Of a stretch of 64,000 bases of DNA, positions 25,897 through 34,417 are shown in pieces. This DNA is from CALCKU01 sp964534845. GTDB lineage: Bacteria; Pseudomonadota; Alphaproteobacteria; Caulobacterales; Maricaulaceae. The translations under genes were made by a program, and so were the position numbers. Location of the stretch: positions 1 to 64,000 of the forward strand of contig CAZHPV010000005.1 in NCBI GenBank assembly GCA_964534845.1. Reading direction: 5' to 3'. Below the pieces are notes generated by a model, which saw nothing but the letters and a program-made list of their open reading frames with translations, had not been told where the DNA came from and made no database searches. The number at the start of each line of letters is the position of its first letter. The first letter of the stretch is position 1.

Positions 25897-27480
25897 ATGA
25901 AGAAACTAGCACTAGGCGTAGCTATTACGGCCTTATCAATAGCGCCAGCCGCAAATGCACAGCTATTTGGCGGTTTAAACAATAATTCACTGGTAGGCGC
26001 AGGAACGGGCGCGGGCATTGGTGCCCTTATCGCAGGACAAGGTAATAATGTCGAAGGCGCACTTTTAGGCGCAGCCCTTGGCGGCGTTGCCGGTAATGCT
26101 TTTGGTCCACAGGGCGGATTTTTAGGCAATGGTGGTTTTGGTGGCAATGGTGGTTTTGGAGGCTTTGGCAATAGCTCGACATTCGGAACACTAGCAGGTG
26201 CTGGCGCTGGCGCTGGCATTGGCGCCCTCATCGCTGGTCAGGGTAATAATGTCGAAGGCGCGCTTCTTGGCGCAGCCCTTGGCGGAGTTGCAGCAAACGC
26301 ATTTGCCCCTCGAGGCGGATTTTCCGGCGGCGGCGTTCCACAAAGTGGATTTGCAGGTGGCTTCCCGCAAGGCGGATTTGCCGGTGGCGGCGCTGGTTTT
26401 GGCGCGCCTGCTGGATTTGGCGGCGGTGGATTTATCCCCGCTGGCGGCGCTGGTTTTGGCGCACCTGTTGGATTTGTTGACGGCGGACTTGTTCCTGTCG
26501 GCGGCGCAGGGTTTGGCCCTAGTGGTTTTGGCGGAGCTGGATTTGGTTCTGGTGGATTTGGCCCTGGTGGCATTGGATCCGGCGGCCTTGTACCGGGAGC
26601 AGGCGGAACTGTCGGTTTCGGCCCCGGCGGATCAACTCTGGTAAACTCTGGTCAATTTGTAAGCTCAACCTTCCCTGTACAAAGCTTTGTACAGCAGGCG
26701 CCCGAGCGTCAGACAGTCGTCTATGCACAACCTGAAACACGGGTTCAATATGTAGATCGTGTCAGAACAGTTGAAGTTCCAAAGATCATTGAAAAGGAAG
26801 TTGTCCGTACTGTGGAAGTGCCTAGAGAGGTCATTCGGACTGTGGAAGTGCCAAAAGAGGTTATCCGCACAGTCGAAGTTCCCAAAGAGGTCATCAAATA
26901 TGTCGACCGCGTGAGAACTGTGGAAGTGCCAAAAGAGGTTATCCGCACAGTCGAAGTTCCCAAAGAGGTCATCAAATATGTCGACCGTGTGCGAACTGTG
27001 GAAGTGCCTAAAGAGGTTATTCGCACAGTAGAAGTCCCCAAAGAGGTCATTAAATATGTTGACCGCGTCAAGACTGTAGAAGTGCCAAGAGAGGTGGTTC
27101 GCACGGTAGAAGTGCCAAGAATTATCGAAAAGGAAGTCATCAAATATGTTGACCGTCCTGTTCCAGCCCCTGCGCCTGTCGCAAGCTGTCCTTCAGGCAC
27201 AATACTTCAAGCAGACCAAACCTGCGCTGCACGGACATTTAATATTCCAAGCAATAGTGCTGTTCAGATAACAGGCGGCGGAACGGCTAGCTGTCCTTCA
27301 GGTACGACCCTGCAAGCTAATGGCACATGTCTACAAAGCGGACTTGCGGGCGGCCTTCCTCCGTTACCAAGCCCTGCAACCGTACCGCCAGCGACTACGG
27401 GTCAACATTTTTGCTATAGCGGCGGCTCAAAAATCTATGACAGTCTCGGTCATGAAATTGGGTCAAATTGCGATCATTAA
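25897..27480 (+). CDS. Exported glycine-zipper protein with VEVP-repeat (alveolin-like) region, 527 aa
   Basis: Starts at the ATG at 25897 with GAGGAG nine bases before. Signal peptide MKKLALGVAITALSIAPAAN, cut after ANA. Regions in order: two near-identical glycine zippers (about 35-75 and 105-145, each with GALIAGQGNNVEGALLGAAL), a Gly/Phe-rich stretch to about 240, a helical 138-residue array of ten TVEVP motifs with KEVIKYVDRV links (283-420), then a short Pro/Ala linker and two Cys loops CPSGT(I/T)LQA(D/N)xTC. The C-terminus has YDSLGHEIGSNC. The array is highly charged and resembles eukaryotic alveolin or articulin repeats in look, though ancestry is unproven. Likely an envelope scaffold; function not known. 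Confidence 0.78.
   Translation: MKKLALGVAITALSIAPAANAQLFGGLNNNSLVGAGTGAGIGALIAGQGNNVEGALLGAALGGVAGNAFGPQGGFLGNGGFGGNGGFGGFGNSSTFGTLAGAGAGAGIGALIAGQGNNVEGALLGAALGGVAANAFAPRGGFSGGGVPQSGFAGGFPQGGFAGGGAGFGAPAGFGGGGFIPAGGAGFGAPVGFVDGGLVPVGGAGFGPSGFGGAGFGSGGFGPGGIGSGGLVPGAGGTVGFGPGGSTLVNSGQFVSSTFPVQSFVQQAPERQTVVYAQPETRVQYVDRVRTVEVPKIIEKEVVRTVEVPREVIRTVEVPKEVIRTVEVPKEVIKYVDRVRTVEVPKEVIRTVEVPKEVIKYVDRVRTVEVPKEVIRTVEVPKEVIKYVDRVKTVEVPREVVRTVEVPRIIEKEVIKYVDRPVPAPAPVASCPSGTILQADQTCAARTFNIPSNSAVQITGGGTASCPSGTTLQANGTCLQSGLAGGLPPLPSPATVPPATTGQHFCYSGGSKIYDSLGHEIGSNCDH
26000..26320 (+). repeat. Duplicated glycine-zipper coding segment
   Basis: Two copies of a roughly 110-base unit encode GAGxGAGIGALIAGQGNNVE and the following zipper half; the first lies near 26000-26110 and the second near 26200-26315. 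Codons differ between copies (for example CTTATC against CTCATC), so this is an older duplication kept by selection. Confidence 0.65.
26743..27156 (+). repeat. VEVP-repeat coding array with 78-bp units
   Basis: The encoded unit RTVEVPKEVI alternates with KYVDRV links. At the DNA level near-identical 78-base units start at 26893, 26971 and 27049 (spacing exactly 78), each beginning ATCAAATATGTCGACCG or close variants. Ten TVEVP motifs in total, with shorter 30-base units at the edges. Near identity points to recent expansion by unequal recombination. Confidence 0.9.
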
Positions 27481-27503
27481 AAACCGCAAATAAAAAATAA
27501 TTA

Positions 27504-27529
27504 CGGCCCTTTTTAAGGGCCGTTTTTTT
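27504..27529 (+). terminator. Rho-independent terminator after the VEVP gene
   Basis: CGGCCCTT-TTT-AAGGGCCG forms an 8-bp stem, then seven T. It starts 24 bases after the stop. Confidence 0.9.
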
Positions 27530-27674
27530 ATGTTCACGACATAACTCCGACGAAGTCACGGGATTGTCATACCAAAAACTGCGGGATTTCTTTGCAAATC
27601 CGACCAAATTGCGCCATAGTGAAATCATCATAAGTGCCAGGGACGGGTGCTATCATTTATCAATGGAGACCCTT

Positions 27675-28241
27675 ATGACTTCGAAAGTAAAATTCAAGGC
27701 CGGAATGATTCTAGCCAGTATCGCTACACTTAGCTTCGCCCCTATCTCAGCCCATGCTCACAGCACTGGCTTTGGTCACGGACATCAAAGCAATAATGGC
27801 AATCAGCTTGCCGGTGCCGTATTTGGCGCTGCAACAGGTGCCCTTCTTGGTAACGCCGTAGCAGGTCGTGGTAACGGCACAGAAGGCGCATTAATCGGCG
27901 CAGCCCTTGGCGGCGTGACAGGTGCCGCTATTGCCGGATCAGGCAGCAATTCAGGCGTTGTACGCTCAGCAGGCTTTCACGGCGGTGGTTTTAACCGCGG
28001 TTTTGGCGGCGGATATTATAGCCCCTATAGCGGTGGCTTTTTTGGTTCACCCGGTGTGAGCATCAACATTGGCAGCGGATTTGGTTTTAATCGCGGATTT
28101 ATTGGTTCAGGCTTTAACCGCGGATTCAGAAGCCGTGGGTTTAACCGTGGATTTAGCGGTCGGAGCTTTAACCGCGGATTTAGCGGCCGGAGCTTTAATC
28201 GTGGTTTCAGATCACGCGGATTTCAAGGTAGACGGTTTTAA
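27675..28241 (+). CDS. Exported glycine-zipper protein with FNRGF repeats
   Basis: Starts at ATG 27675 with GGAG seven bases upstream; longer in-frame starts at 27663 and 27564 are less likely. Signal peptide (MTSKVKFKAGMILASIATLS, cut after AHA). The mature part has a glycine zipper (AVFGAATGALLGNAV then GALIGAALGGVTGAAIAG, about 50-95) and then an Arg/Phe/Gly-rich tail with FNRGF repeated several times (GRSFNRGFSGRSFNRGF). 188 residues, C-terminus RGFQGRRF. Third paralogous zipper protein in the row. The tail is basic and could bind acidic surface polymer. Function unknown. Confidence 0.75.
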   Translation: MTSKVKFKAGMILASIATLSFAPISAHAHSTGFGHGHQSNNGNQLAGAVFGAATGALLGNAVAGRGNGTEGALIGAALGGVTGAAIAGSGSNSGVVRSAGFHGGGFNRGFGGGYYSPYSGGFFGSPGVSINIGSGFGFNRGFIGSGFNRGFRSRGFNRGFSGRSFNRGFSGRSFNRGFRSRGFQGRRF

Positions 28242-28270
28242 ACCCTCCAAACTTTAAATTAGATTTTTAT

Positions 28271-28294
28271 AAAGGGCCTCTTGGCCCTTTTTTT
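28271..28294 (+). terminator. Rho-independent terminator after the third glycine-zipper gene
   Basis: AAAGGGCC-TCTT-GGCCCTTT stem followed by a run of seven T (28288-28294), 30 bases after the stop. The A-rich other side could also serve the converging TlyA gene. Confidence 0.88.
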
Positions 28295-28317
28295 ACAGAT
28301 AATTTCTGTGCGCTTGG

Positions 28318-29046
28318 TTATTTACGAGCGTAAACCAGATATTCGCGATTGCCTGAACCGCCCTTGATAGGAGAAGGTGATGTGGATAAAACCTCCCATC
28401 CTTGCCCCTCTACCCAAGCGCAAATATCCGAGAGCGCTTGTAAAGCAAGCCTTTCCGATTTTACCAAGCCGCCCCTGCCAATGCCGGCTTTACCGACCTC
28501 GAATTGCGGCTTAACCAAGGCTATAAGCGCGCCGTTCCGGCCCGTTAAGCCAAGAGGTTGCGTCAGGACTTTTCGTAAAGAAATAAAACTAGCGTCGCAC
28601 ACTATGAGATCGGGGACGCAACCGAGCCTATCTGCGGTAAGGTCACGCGCATCCGTATTTTCCAAGGAAACAAGGCGGTCATGATTGTGCAAGCGGCTAT
28701 GTAATTGATCTTGACCCACATCCACTGCATAGACCTTTTTAGCGCCGTTCGCGAGCAGCACCTGACTAAACCCGCCTGTTGAGCTCCCAATATCGAGACA
28801 CGTTTTTCCGCTTATATCTATATCGAAATGAGACACCGCAAAGGCAAGCTTAATGCCAGCGCGCGACACCCATGGATGTTCGGCTTTCGCCTCAATATCA
28901 AAACTTTCGTCAAGTTTAAACGAGGCTTTGGTTAAGCGCTTGCCGTTAACTCTGACACAGCCTGCCTTAATGGCCGCTTGTGCGCGGGCGCGACTTTCAT
29001 AATATCCATGATCTACGAGATAAATATCCGCGCGTTTTGAAGCCAC
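28318..29046 (-). CDS. tlyA: TlyA-family rRNA 2'-O-methyltransferase (hemolysin-like)
   Basis: 242 residues: an S4 RNA-binding domain (1-60; RADIYLVDHGYYESRARAQA, VRVNGKRLTK), then an FtsJ-like SAM fold with CLDIGSSTGGFSQVLLANGA, DARDLTAD and LIALVKPQFEVGK. In Mycobacterium TlyA methylates 16S and 23S cytidines; the name hemolysin is historical. Start is GTG. It sits 20 bases after dxs in the dxs-ispA-xseB run. Confidence 0.9.
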   Translation of the reverse strand: MASKRADIYLVDHGYYESRARAQAAIKAGCVRVNGKRLTKASFKLDESFDIEAKAEHPWVSRAGIKLAFAVSHFDIDISGKTCLDIGSSTGGFSQVLLANGAKKVYAVDVGQDQLHSRLHNHDRLVSLENTDARDLTADRLGCVPDLIVCDASFISLRKVLTQPLGLTGRNGALIALVKPQFEVGKAGIGRGGLVKSERLALQALSDICAWVEGQGWEVLSTSPSPIKGGSGNREYLVYARK

Positions 29047-29066
29047 TTAACGCCGTCAACCGGGCA

Positions 29067-30974
29067 TTAAGCCAAGGACATCTGGTCTGCCAGATTTCGA
29101 CCCAGGGCTTTAAAGACAGTCTCGACAATCGAGTCAGCATCAAGCTTTGCCTCTTTATACATCAAATCGGGCGTATCTTGATCGATAAACCGGTCTGGCA
29201 ATGTCATTGTCCGGATCTTTAAACCATTATCAAGACGGCCTGATCTGGACAGACCGTGTAAGACAAAGGCCCCAAATCCACCCACAGACCCTTCTTCTAT
29301 TGTAATCAGAACTTCGTGCTCATCGGCCAGTGTGTTGACAAGATCCATATCCAAAGGCTTGGCAAAACGCGCATCTGCCACTGTCGTGGGTAAACCCAGA
29401 TGGCCGAGCTGATCGGCTGCAATCATTGCCTCTCCCAAGCGCGTGCCATATGACAGGATCGCAATCCGCGTGCCCTCACGTAAAATACGCCCCTTACCAA
29501 TCTCCAGAGGTGCAGGGTTTTCCGGAATGTCTATACCTGTAGCCTCACCCCGCGCATACCGAAACCCGACCGGACCTTCATCATAGGCCACGGCTGTCGC
29601 AACCATACGTGCAAGGTCTGCTTCATCGGCGGCGGCCATAAGAACAAAATTGGGCAGGCATCCAAGATAAGCAATATCAAAAGCGCCCGCATGGGTAGGC
29701 CCGTCAGCCCCCACCAGCCCAGCACGGTCCATAGCAAAGCGCACTGGCAGGTTTTGTATGGCCACGTCGTGAACAACCTGATCATAGCCACGCTGGAGAA
29801 AGGTTGAATAAATCGCCGCAAAGGGCTTAAACCCGTCAGCTGCCAGTCCCGCAGCAAATGTTACAGCATGCTGCTCGGCAATACCCACATCAAATGTCCG
29901 CTCAGGGAAACGCTCACCAAAAAGCTTTATACCTGTCCCGCCCGGCATAGCTGCCGTAATGCCGACAATTTTATCATCTTTTTCAGCCTCTCTTATCAGG
30001 CTATTCCCAAAGACCTGCGTATAGCTCGGAGCATTGGGTTTGGATTTACTCTGCTCACCCGTGACAATATTAAATTTGGACACGCCGTGATATTTATCAG
30101 CCGAATTTTCCGCTGGGGCGTAGCCTTTACCTTTTTGTGTTACCACATGAATGAGGGTAGGTCCCTCTTTCATATTTTTGACGTTTTCGAGAACAGGAAT
30201 GAGCGCATCAAGATCGTGCCCGTCGACGGGCCCCACATAATAAAAGCCCAATTCCTCAAACCATGTTCCGCCCATAAACATACCGCGTGTATATTCCTCG
30301 GCCTTGCGCGCCGTATCTTTAATCTGGCGCGGCGCGTCTTTGACGATGGCTTTTCCGGCACCCCGTAATTTCTGATAGCCTGATGAGCTGACAATTTTAG
30401 CCAACATATGGCTCATCGCCCCGACAGGCGGGGCGATCGACATATCATTATCATTGAGAATAACAATTTGGCGGCTATCGGTGGCGCCAGCATTATTCAT
30501 GGCTTCATAAGCCATACCGGCTGTGATAGACCCATCACCAATTACCGAGATGACATGCCCTTCCCGCCCGGCGAGATCGCGCGCCGTCGCAAAACCCATA
30601 CCTGCCGAAATCGACGTCGAACTATGGGCGGCTCCAAAGGGATCATATTCACTTTCTGCACGCTTGGTAAAACCGGACAGCCCGCCGCCCTTGCGTAAGG
30701 TACGAATACGGTCTCTACGTCCCGTCAAAACCTTATGCGGATAACATTGATGGCCCACATCCCAGATTAATTTATCCCTCGGGGTTTTAAAGACGGCATG
30801 AATGGCGACGGTTAATTCAACCACACCAAGTCCCGCGCCCAAATGTCCGCCCGTTACCGAGACGGCACTGATAACCTCAGAGCGTAATTCATCGGCAAGC
30901 TGCTTTAATTCGTCACGATTAAAATCTTTCATATCAGACGGATATTTGACTTTATCAAGCAGTGGCGTTTGCAT
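29067..30974 (-). CDS. dxs: 1-deoxy-D-xylulose-5-phosphate synthase
   Basis: Thiamine-diphosphate enzyme that joins pyruvate and glyceraldehyde 3-phosphate, the entry of the MEP isoprenoid pathway. Order: N-terminal TPP domain with GHLGAGLGVVELT, WDVGHQCYPHKVLTGR and GAAHSSTSISAGMG, then IGDGSITAGMAYEAMNNAG, a middle pyrimidine-binding domain (DVGIAEQHAVTFAAG), and a transketolase C-terminal part. I start at ATG 30974 (MQTPLLDKV), which fits family starts and has AAGGA upstream; an ATG at 31007 would add 11 residues. 635 residues. Confidence 0.94.
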   Translation of the reverse strand: MQTPLLDKVKYPSDMKDFNRDELKQLADELRSEVISAVSVTGGHLGAGLGVVELTVAIHAVFKTPRDKLIWDVGHQCYPHKVLTGRRDRIRTLRKGGGLSGFTKRAESEYDPFGAAHSSTSISAGMGFATARDLAGREGHVISVIGDGSITAGMAYEAMNNAGATDSRQIVILNDNDMSIAPPVGAMSHMLAKIVSSSGYQKLRGAGKAIVKDAPRQIKDTARKAEEYTRGMFMGGTWFEELGFYYVGPVDGHDLDALIPVLENVKNMKEGPTLIHVVTQKGKGYAPAENSADKYHGVSKFNIVTGEQSKSKPNAPSYTQVFGNSLIREAEKDDKIVGITAAMPGGTGIKLFGERFPERTFDVGIAEQHAVTFAAGLAADGFKPFAAIYSTFLQRGYDQVVHDVAIQNLPVRFAMDRAGLVGADGPTHAGAFDIAYLGCLPNFVLMAAADEADLARMVATAVAYDEGPVGFRYARGEATGIDIPENPAPLEIGKGRILREGTRIAILSYGTRLGEAMIAADQLGHLGLPTTVADARFAKPLDMDLVNTLADEHEVLITIEEGSVGGFGAFVLHGLSRSGRLDNGLKIRTMTLPDRFIDQDTPDLMYKEAKLDADSIVETVFKALGRNLADQMSLA

Positions 30975-31021
30975 CAAAACATCCTTATCTGTTTTAATTA
31001 TGCTCATAGTCTACCCGTCCT

Positions 31022-31909
31022 TTAGCGATCACGATTGAGGACAAAATCGACCGTATCGCATAATATGTCGGCTTTTGATCCGAATATCTGCAAACTCGCC
31101 TTCGCCTTCTCACCTAAATTTGAAGCGCGCTTTCGCGCACCTTCAAGGCCCAAAATTGACACAAATGTGGCTTTACCAAGATCTGCGTCTTTGCCAACAG
31201 CCTTTCCGACTATTTCCGCATCGCCCTCTGTATCCAGAATATCGTCCTTTATCTGAAATGCTAGCCCCATCTGCGCGGCATATTGACGAAGCGCGTCATA
31301 TTGTGCTGGTGTCGCCTGACCAAAAATTGCGCCTGCTAAAACCCCGTATTCAATCAAGGCACCTGTTTTTAAGTCTTGCAATTCCATAATGAGGCTTTCA
31401 TCACGCTCACTTTCGGCCACTGTAATATCAATGACCTGCCCCCCTATCATGCCGTGCACGCCGCCCGCTTTAGCCAAACCTGAAATAAGGTCCAAACGGG
31501 TTTGAGCATCTGGGCTTGTTTTTGGGTCAGCCAGAATTTCAAACGCATAGGTCAACAAACCGTCTCCCGCCAAAGTCGCAATCGCCGTATCATAAGCGAT
31601 ATGAACCGTCGGTTTACCACGGCGCATATCGTCATCATCCATACAGGGTAGATCGTCATGGACAAGAGAATAAACATGCATACACTCAAGCGCGCACGCT
31701 GCCCGCCAGACACCCGGTGTCTCAACACCGAAGAGACGGGCGGTTTCTACCATTAAAAAGGGGCGTAATCTCTTACCCCCGCCCAAGGCCGCATAGCGCA
31801 TAGCCTCAATGACCATGGCCTGGCGACCTATACTCGGCGGTAATATGTCACCCAGCACGCCTTCAAGCTGATCGGCAACAGATTTCAATCTTTGAGAAAA
31901 ATCGCTCAC
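31022..31909 (-). CDS. ispA: Polyprenyl (farnesyl) diphosphate synthase
   Basis: 295 residues; condenses IPP with allylic diphosphates to farnesyl diphosphate. First aspartate motif VHDDLPCMDDDDMRRGKPT (Asp85, Asp86 and the following Asp run), second motif IKDDILD (Asp222, Asp223, Asp226), plus GGKRLRPFL. GTG start with AAGGA eight bases upstream. Directly upstream of dxs, a common alphaproteobacterial pairing. Chain length is inferred from the family. Confidence 0.93.
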   Translation of the reverse strand: MSDFSQRLKSVADQLEGVLGDILPPSIGRQAMVIEAMRYAALGGGKRLRPFLMVETARLFGVETPGVWRAACALECMHVYSLVHDDLPCMDDDDMRRGKPTVHIAYDTAIATLAGDGLLTYAFEILADPKTSPDAQTRLDLISGLAKAGGVHGMIGGQVIDITVAESERDESLIMELQDLKTGALIEYGVLAGAIFGQATPAQYDALRQYAAQMGLAFQIKDDILDTEGDAEIVGKAVGKDADLGKATFVSILGLEGARKRASNLGEKAKASLQIFGSKADILCDTVDFVLNRDR

Positions 31910-31931
31910 GCATTATTTCCTTAAATATTAC

Positions 31932-32171
31932 CTAACCAGCCTGATCAAATGGCGCGGTCTTGGCAGTGCCGTCACTTTTTAGGACGATTTTTTCAACCTT
32001 TAACTGCGCATCTTTTAACTTGGCCTCGCAATGGGCTTTTAGGGCCGCGCCGCGTTCATAGATTTTAATACTATCCTCTAGCGGCGCATCCCCGCGCTCA
32101 AGCTTATCTACAATCGTCTCAAGTTCGCGTAAGGCATCCTCAAAACTCATATCTTTAACGGGCTTTGTCAT
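31932..32171 (-). CDS. xseB: Exodeoxyribonuclease VII small subunit
   Basis: A 79-residue coiled-coil subunit that supports XseA in cutting single-stranded DNA. Family text: MSFEDALRELETIVDKLERG, DAPLEDSIKIYERG. The C-terminus is a short hydrophilic tail. It is 22 bases before ispA, as expected for the xseB-ispA-dxs cluster. Confidence 0.93.
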   Translation of the reverse strand: MTKPVKDMSFEDALRELETIVDKLERGDAPLEDSIKIYERGAALKAHCEAKLKDAQLKVEKIVLKSDGTAKTAPFDQAG

Positions 32172-32183
32172 ATCATCCTATCT

Positions 32184-32756
32184 TTACAGATCGCGTGTAA
32201 ACCGTCTGTGGCTCCAATGTAAATCTCCATTTTGCGACACACATTTCCATCCGCGCTTTTTAAGGCTTCCCTTTAGCATACGATTAAACCATCCATGCGC
32301 AGTTACAAAGATGATTTTGTGGTCATTTGCATATTGCTCCAGCTTTTCACACATATGTTCAGCCCGGGCGCGGGCCTGTTTATGTGTTTCCATACCGTCC
32401 GACCATCCGAAATACCAACACACACGTGCCAAAGTCCCCCATGTCTTGGGTCTAAACTTCAACGCCCCTAAATGCGGAGGGGGCAGAGCGGCTTCAACCA
32501 ATTTGGGTTCGGTCACATCAATGTCGCGCCCCGTTACCAATAATGCGCTCTCGCGCGCGCGGCGCAAGGAGCTACTCATGACCAAATCAGCCTCCAGAGC
32601 AAAGGCCTTTACTTTCTTCGGGATATTTTGATTTTCGGCTAAGCCGCCCGCATCATATTTTTTCCACCAGTCCTGATATTCGCGCCACGTAAGGCGAACC
32701 TTGCGCGAGAGAGCCGGTTTTCCATGCCTGACGATGATAAGGGTACGGGTTTGCAC
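32184..32756 (-). CDS. Histidine phosphatase family protein
   Basis: 190 residues with the phosphoglycerate-mutase-type signature LIIVRHGKPALSR near the N-terminus (catalytic His in RHG), a second arginine in SSLRRARESALL and a later His in VTAHGWFNRML. The fold removes phosphate through a phosphohistidine. Real substrate unknown. GTG start. It lies between lepB and xseB and is probably co-transcribed with both. Confidence 0.82.
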   Translation of the reverse strand: MQTRTLIIVRHGKPALSRKVRLTWREYQDWWKKYDAGGLAENQNIPKKVKAFALEADLVMSSSLRRARESALLVTGRDIDVTEPKLVEAALPPPHLGALKFRPKTWGTLARVCWYFGWSDGMETHKQARARAEHMCEKLEQYANDHKIIFVTAHGWFNRMLKGSLKKRGWKCVSQNGDLHWSHRRFTRDL

Positions 32757-32765
32757 GAAACGGTC

Positions 32766-33611
32766 TTATAGCTTTTTCATGAAACGAAAGGGTGGGCATG
32801 TCAGCCCGTCTTCTTTCGCACAGCGTTTAAAGGAAAACATCATCAATTCCGCCCGTCCTATGAGATGGGATTGCGGCACAAATCCCGGCCCGGCTTCGTC
32901 ACGACTATCGACAGAGTTATCACGATTATCACCCATCATGAAATAATGCCCTTCTGGTACCGTAAATAGCGGTGTATTATCAAGTGTCCAGCTGTCAGAC
33001 TTTTCGTAAATATAATGAGGCCTATCTTCACCCGGCCAGTGTTCCTGATATTTATCTACGCTTACAACGCTCCCTAAATGTTCTCTGTAAAAAAAGGCCG
33101 ATTGGGCTTGGCGGTCGATCATTTGTCCATTTAAAATTATACGCCCGCCACTAACTTGGATCTTATCGCCCGGCAAACCAATCAGACGTTTTATCATCAC
33201 AATACCGGAGCGTGGATTACGAAAGACAACCACATCTCCGCGCTTGGGTATGCGGGTTAGGTAGGTTTTCTCGCTCGCGCTAAGCTTATGGGCGTTAAAA
33301 GGAAGGGAATGGCGCGAATAGCCATAAGCGAATTTCGACACATATAAATGATCGCCCACTTCCAAGGTTGGCTGCATTGATTCTGACGGGATTTTATAAT
33401 GGCCCCAAATGAGGGTCATAAACACAAACATAAAAGCCAGAAGTCCTGTAAAGAAAGCCACTTCAGCTAATATACGCTGCCTAAGGTTCGGAGCAACGGC
33501 CTGCGTAACATCCTCAGCTTTAACGGCCGGCTTGGCGACACTGTTTGGTCCGGATTTACTCCCCTTATCCTCGGGGGTCGCTGGGGGACGCGATCTGACG
33601 TTTTTCGACAT
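32766..33611 (-). CDS. lepB: Signal peptidase I
   Basis: Cleaves Sec and Tat signal peptides on the outer face of the inner membrane. 281 residues: a hydrophilic N-terminal arm (1-45), one membrane segment (about 50-70), Ser78 in IPSESMQPT as nucleophile, Lys140 in VMIKRLIGLPGD as general base, and GDNRDNSVDSR at 225-235. The cytoplasmic arm with Lys/Pro/Ser is longer than in many relatives. First gene of the lepB-to-dxs run. Confidence 0.94.
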   Translation of the reverse strand: MSKNVRSRPPATPEDKGSKSGPNSVAKPAVKAEDVTQAVAPNLRQRILAEVAFFTGLLAFMFVFMTLIWGHYKIPSESMQPTLEVGDHLYVSKFAYGYSRHSLPFNAHKLSASEKTYLTRIPKRGDVVVFRNPRSGIVMIKRLIGLPGDKIQVSGGRIILNGQMIDRQAQSAFFYREHLGSVVSVDKYQEHWPGEDRPHYIYEKSDSWTLDNTPLFTVPEGHYFMMGDNRDNSVDSRDEAGPGFVPQSHLIGRAELMMFSFKRCAKEDGLTCPPFRFMKKL

Positions 33612-33721
33612 ATGCCTGCAATGGTATTATATGGCCCAACAATCAACCCCCTCTCAAAAAAATGACGATTATTTTACGAGATATTATTAGTCTATCACCC
33701 TCCCCCCAGCTATAAAACCCT

Positions 33722-34378
33722 ATGATCTATTCAAAAACCCAGATTTCCAAGCTCGGCACGCCTGACTTGAAACAGCCCTTTATTCCGGCCCTCATTCTAA
33801 GCGCGCTTTTGCTTTCAGCCTGCGCAACAGCGCCCTCAATCGCACCCGACACAGCCTTGAAAGGCAATTATGTCCTCGACCCGACACATGCCAGTGTCAC
33901 CTGGTCACTTTCCCATGCCGGACTATCAAATTACACCGCACGTTTTGATACTATTTCCGGAACATTGAATTTCGATCCGCAAAACCCGCAAAACAGTCAA
34001 GTCGATATCACTATTGATCCCCGCTCGGTTTCAACAGGCTTGCCAAAGTTCGACAAAACACTGGCAAACGATAGCAAATATTTTAACGCCGATAATTTCC
34101 CTGAAATCCGCTTTATTTCAAACTCCATTACCGTGACGGGTGAAAATACAGGCCTTATTACCGGTACACTTACACTAAAAGGGGTAACAAAACCCGTCAC
34201 ACTCGAGACCGTATTTAACGGAGCCGGCTCGTCCTTTGGCAATCCGGGTAAGACATTGGGCTTTTCCGCTAAAGGCCAAATTATGCGATCAGAATTCAAT
34301 ATGGGTCATTTGGTCAGCTTTGGCATAGGCGATAAAGTGAATTTACGTATTGAAACCGAATTTAATGAGGCGCAATAA
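33722..34378 (+). CDS. YceI-family lipoprotein
   Basis: A 218-residue protein with a lipoprotein signal: hydrophobic ALILSALLLSACA with Cys34 as lipid-bearing residue. The rest is a YceI-type lipocalin-like barrel (YVLDPTHASVTWSLSHAGLS, TLKGVTKPVTLETVFNG, KVNLRIETEF). YceI members bind isoprenoid-like lipids and are linked to stress. Divergent from lepB. Single gene; its neighbour tsaC-like is 39 bases away. Confidence 0.88.
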   Translation: MIYSKTQISKLGTPDLKQPFIPALILSALLLSACATAPSIAPDTALKGNYVLDPTHASVTWSLSHAGLSNYTARFDTISGTLNFDPQNPQNSQVDITIDPRSVSTGLPKFDKTLANDSKYFNADNFPEIRFISNSITVTGENTGLITGTLTLKGVTKPVTLETVFNGAGSSFGNPGKTLGFSAKGQIMRSEFNMGHLVSFGIGDKVNLRIETEFNEAQ

Positions 34379-34417
34379 GAGCGTAAGTTCAATTTAAACA
34401 AGCCATGCGCAACACTT

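Noticed and set aside
26743..27156. Regular 78-bp repeats that could be taken for a CRISPR array
   Set aside because: The units are contiguous, in frame and coding for the VEVP array, without unique spacers or a leader.
25776..27200. Long minus-strand frames rich in Pro or Thr/Ser (151, 111 and 151 residues)
   Set aside because: They are antisense shadows of the Gly-rich and repeat-rich gene; no start signals and composition explained by the other strand.
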